A stretch of DNA of 16,984 nucleotides from Sphingomonas sp. CCH9-E2 (GTDB lineage: Bacteria > Pseudomonadota > Alphaproteobacteria > Sphingomonadales > Sphingomonadaceae): the NCBI RefSeq assembly GCF_001557215.1, contig NZ_LSJM01000372.1, forward strand, positions 1-16,984, in the 5' to 3' direction. Each line of letters starts with the position of its first letter. Position 1 is the first letter of the stretch. The position numbers were made by a program, and so were the translations under genes. The notes below the pieces were generated by a model. It had not been told where the DNA came from and ran no database searches. It was given only the letters and a program-made list of their open reading frames with translations. Positions 15,498-16,984 of the stretch are shown one piece after another.

Positions 15498-16552
15498 GCG
15501 ACGTGATCGAAACCGCCGCCACCGGCGAAACCGGCGACATTGTGCGGATGAACATGATCCAGGCGATCAATTCCGCCATGGACGTGATGATGGCGCGCGA
15601 TCCCGATGTGGTCGTGATGGGGGAGGATGTCGGCTATTTCGGCGGCGTGTTCCGCGCCACAGCCGGGTTGCAGGCCAAGTACGGCAAGACGCGCGTGTTC
15701 GACACGCCGATCACCGAATGCGGCATCATCGGCGTGGCGATCGGCATGGGTGCCTATGGCCTGCGCCCGGTGCCGGAGATCCAGTTCGCCGACTATATCT
15801 ATCCCGCGCTCGACCAGCTGGTGAGCGAGGCGGCGCGGCTGCGCTACCGCTCGGCGGGGCAGTTCACCGCGCCGCTGACGGTGCGTTCGCCGTTCGGCGG
15901 CGGCATTTTCGGTGGCCAGACGCACAGCCAGAGCCCCGAGGGCATCTTTACCCATGTGTCGGGGGTGAAGACGGTGATCCCGTCGACCCCGTATGACGCC
16001 AAGGGGCTGTTGATCGCGTCGATCGAGGACAATGATCCGGTCATCTTCTTCGAACCCAAGCGCATCTATAACGGCCCGTTCAACGGCCATTGGGATCGCC
16101 CGGCCGAGAATTGGTCGAAGCATCCGGGCGGCGCGGTGCCCGAAGGCTATTACCGGATCGAGCTGGGCAAGGCGGCGATCGTGCGGCCGGGCACCGCGCT
16201 GACCGTGCTCGCCTATGGCACGATGGTGCATGTGGTGAAGGCGACGGTCGAGGAGATGGGCGTGGACGCCGAGATCATCGACCTGCGCACTCTGGTCCCG
16301 CTCGACATCGACACGATCGAGGAGTCGGTGAAGAAGACCGGGCGCTGCATGATCGTGCACGAAGCGACGCGCACCGGCGGGTTCGGCGCGGAGCTGTCGG
16401 CCCTGGTGCAGGAGCGGTGCTTCTATCACCTCGAGGCGCCGATCGAGCGCGTCACCGGGTTCGACACGCCCTATCCCCATTCGCTCGAATGGGCCTATTT
16501 CCCCGGGCCGGTCCGTATCGGACTGGCGCTCAAGAAACTCCTGAAGGACTGA
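15494..16552 (+). CDS. bkdA2: Branched-chain 2-oxoacid dehydrogenase E1 component, beta subunit
   Basis: This is the beta half of the E1 heterotetramer. The 352-residue product has the transketolase-like pyrimidine domain with VVVMGEDVGYFGGVFRAT (39-56), FDTPITECGIIGVAIGMG (69-86, containing the conserved Glu75 that contacts the thiamine ring), the RSPFGGGIFGGQTHSQSPE region, and a C-terminal transketolase domain (VDAEIIDLRTLVPLDIDTI). A longer open frame reaches back to 15086, but that stretch overlaps bkdA1; ATG 15494 overlaps the bkdA1 stop as ATGA and has a GAGGA site six bases upstream. The gap to bkdB is only five bases. Confidence 0.96.
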   Translation: MSDVIETAATGETGDIVRMNMIQAINSAMDVMMARDPDVVVMGEDVGYFGGVFRATAGLQAKYGKTRVFDTPITECGIIGVAIGMGAYGLRPVPEIQFADYIYPALDQLVSEAARLRYRSAGQFTAPLTVRSPFGGGIFGGQTHSQSPEGIFTHVSGVKTVIPSTPYDAKGLLIASIEDNDPVIFFEPKRIYNGPFNGHWDRPAENWSKHPGGAVPEGYYRIELGKAAIVRPGTALTVLAYGTMVHVVKATVEEMGVDAEIIDLRTLVPLDIDTIEESVKKTGRCMIVHEATRTGGFGAELSALVQERCFYHLEAPIERVTGFDTPYPHSLEWAYFPGPVRIGLALKKLLKD

Positions 16553-16557
16553 TCGGC

Positions 16558-16984
16558 ATGGCGCGCTTTACGTTTCGTCTTCCGGATATTGGCGAAGGGA
16601 TCGCCGAGGCCGAGATCGTCGCCTGGCACGTCAAGGTGGGCGACCGGATCGAGGAGGATCAGCAGGTCGCCGACATGATGACCGACAAGGCGACCGTGGA
16701 AATGGAATCGCCGGTGTCGGGCGTGGTGGTCGAGCTGGCCGGTGAGGTCGGCGACCAGGTCGCGATCGGCGCGTCGCTGATGGTCGTGGAGACCGACGCG
16801 GCGGTGGCGGAGGAAGCTCCGGCTCCGGCGGCTCCGGTTGCCGAGGCGGTCGAGGAACAGGTCGAGGCGGAAACGCCGGGGGTGCCGGAAGTGGTTGAGG
16901 CACCCGCTCCCCTCCCGCTTGCGGGAGGGGCTGGGGGAGGGCCTGTCCAAGCTACCCCGACCCCTGAAGAAACAAGCCCTCCCC
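16558..16984 (+). CDS. bkdB: Branched-chain 2-oxoacid dehydrogenase E2 (lipoamide acyltransferase), 5' part
   Basis: E2 is the core of the complex; its swinging lipoyl arm carries the acyl group from E1 to CoA. The first 142 codons are visible and the gene runs off the window. Residues 1-78 are a biotinyl-lipoyl domain, starting MARFTFRLPDIGEGIAEAEI, with the lipoylated Lys44 in MTDKATVEM. A typical Ala-Pro-Glu linker follows (residues 79-117). From about residue 118 the linker is encoded by a palindromic repeat (LPLAGGAGGGP) and then by QATPTPEETSPP, all in frame with no stop. The peripheral-subunit-binding and catalytic domains lie outside. The ATG sits five bases after the bkdA2 stop, with AAGGA upstream. 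Whether the frame stays open past 16984 cannot be seen. Confidence 0.93.
   Translation, partial: MARFTFRLPDIGEGIAEAEIVAWHVKVGDRIEEDQQVADMMTDKATVEMESPVSGVVVELAGEVGDQVAIGASLMVVETDAAVAEEAPAPAAPVAEAVEEQVEAETPGVPEVVEAPAPLPLAGGAGGGPVQATPTPEETSPP
16909..16984. repeat. Palindromic element inside the bkdB linker, reading in frame
   Basis: CCCCTCCCGC and GCGGGAGGGG form a perfect 10-bp hairpin around TT (16909-16930). GGGGAGGGC follows (16934-16942), and its exact reverse complement GCCCTCCCC ends the window (16976-16984), so a second inverted half probably begins there. The layout resembles the intergenic palindromes at 768-991 and 2651-2792. Confidence 0.75.

Noticed and set aside
15158..16480. 440-codon minus-strand open frame opposite bkdA1/bkdA2 (and a similar 350-codon one at 14373-15425)
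   Set aside because: These are antisense shadows of E1 genes whose motifs are intact on the plus strand.

Overview
The window looks like chromosomal DNA of a sphingomonad-type alphaproteobacterium. The evidence is very high GC, heavy use of GCG/CGC/GGC codons, a class I lysyl-tRNA synthetase, a CrtZ carotenoid hydroxylase, a Pseudomonas-like branched-chain 2-oxoacid dehydrogenase operon, and many short GC-rich palindromes between genes. The organism assignment is an inference from these traits, not from a marker gene.

Layout. Positions 1-713 (minus) hold feoA and the start of feoB, for ferrous iron uptake, overlapping by ATGA. A 352-bp non-coding stretch packed with palindromes separates them from lysS (1066-2643, plus). 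A second palindrome cluster lies between lysS and a convergent DUF389 membrane protein gene (2795-4267, minus). Diverging from that is a two-gene plus-strand unit, nhaA and an acetylpolyamine-amidohydrolase/HDAC-family gene, with stop and start codons overlapping. A secreted TPR protein gene (6760-8004, minus) follows, then etfB-etfA (minus) and a sucC with its own terminator (minus). A small lipoprotein gene (minus) diverges from crtZ (plus), which overlaps a TauE/SafE-family permease gene that appears to start at CTG. This unit converges on prs (13037-13999, minus) across a 33-bp perfect inverted repeat. The window closes with bkdA1, bkdA2 and the 5' part of bkdB (plus), the E1 alpha, E1 beta and E2 parts of the branched-chain 2-oxoacid dehydrogenase.

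How the genes fit together. Most are core metabolism: iron uptake, lysine charging, the TCA cycle (SucC), electron transfer from acyl-CoA dehydrogenases (EtfAB), PRPP supply (Prs) and branched-chain amino acid breakdown (Bkd). EtfAB and Bkd are functionally linked because branched-chain acyl-CoAs made by Bkd are oxidised by ETF-dependent dehydrogenases. NhaA, DUF389 and the TauE-like protein are membrane transporters or transporter-like; CrtZ belongs to carotenoid synthesis.

I see no CRISPR array, prophage, transposase, toxin system or clearly new multi-gene system. The points most worth following up are a palindromic repeat read in frame inside the bkdB linker, a family of modular palindromic elements with exchangeable central hairpins, the CTG start of the TauE-like gene, and a possibly leaderless feoA promoter overlapped by an iron-box-like dyad.
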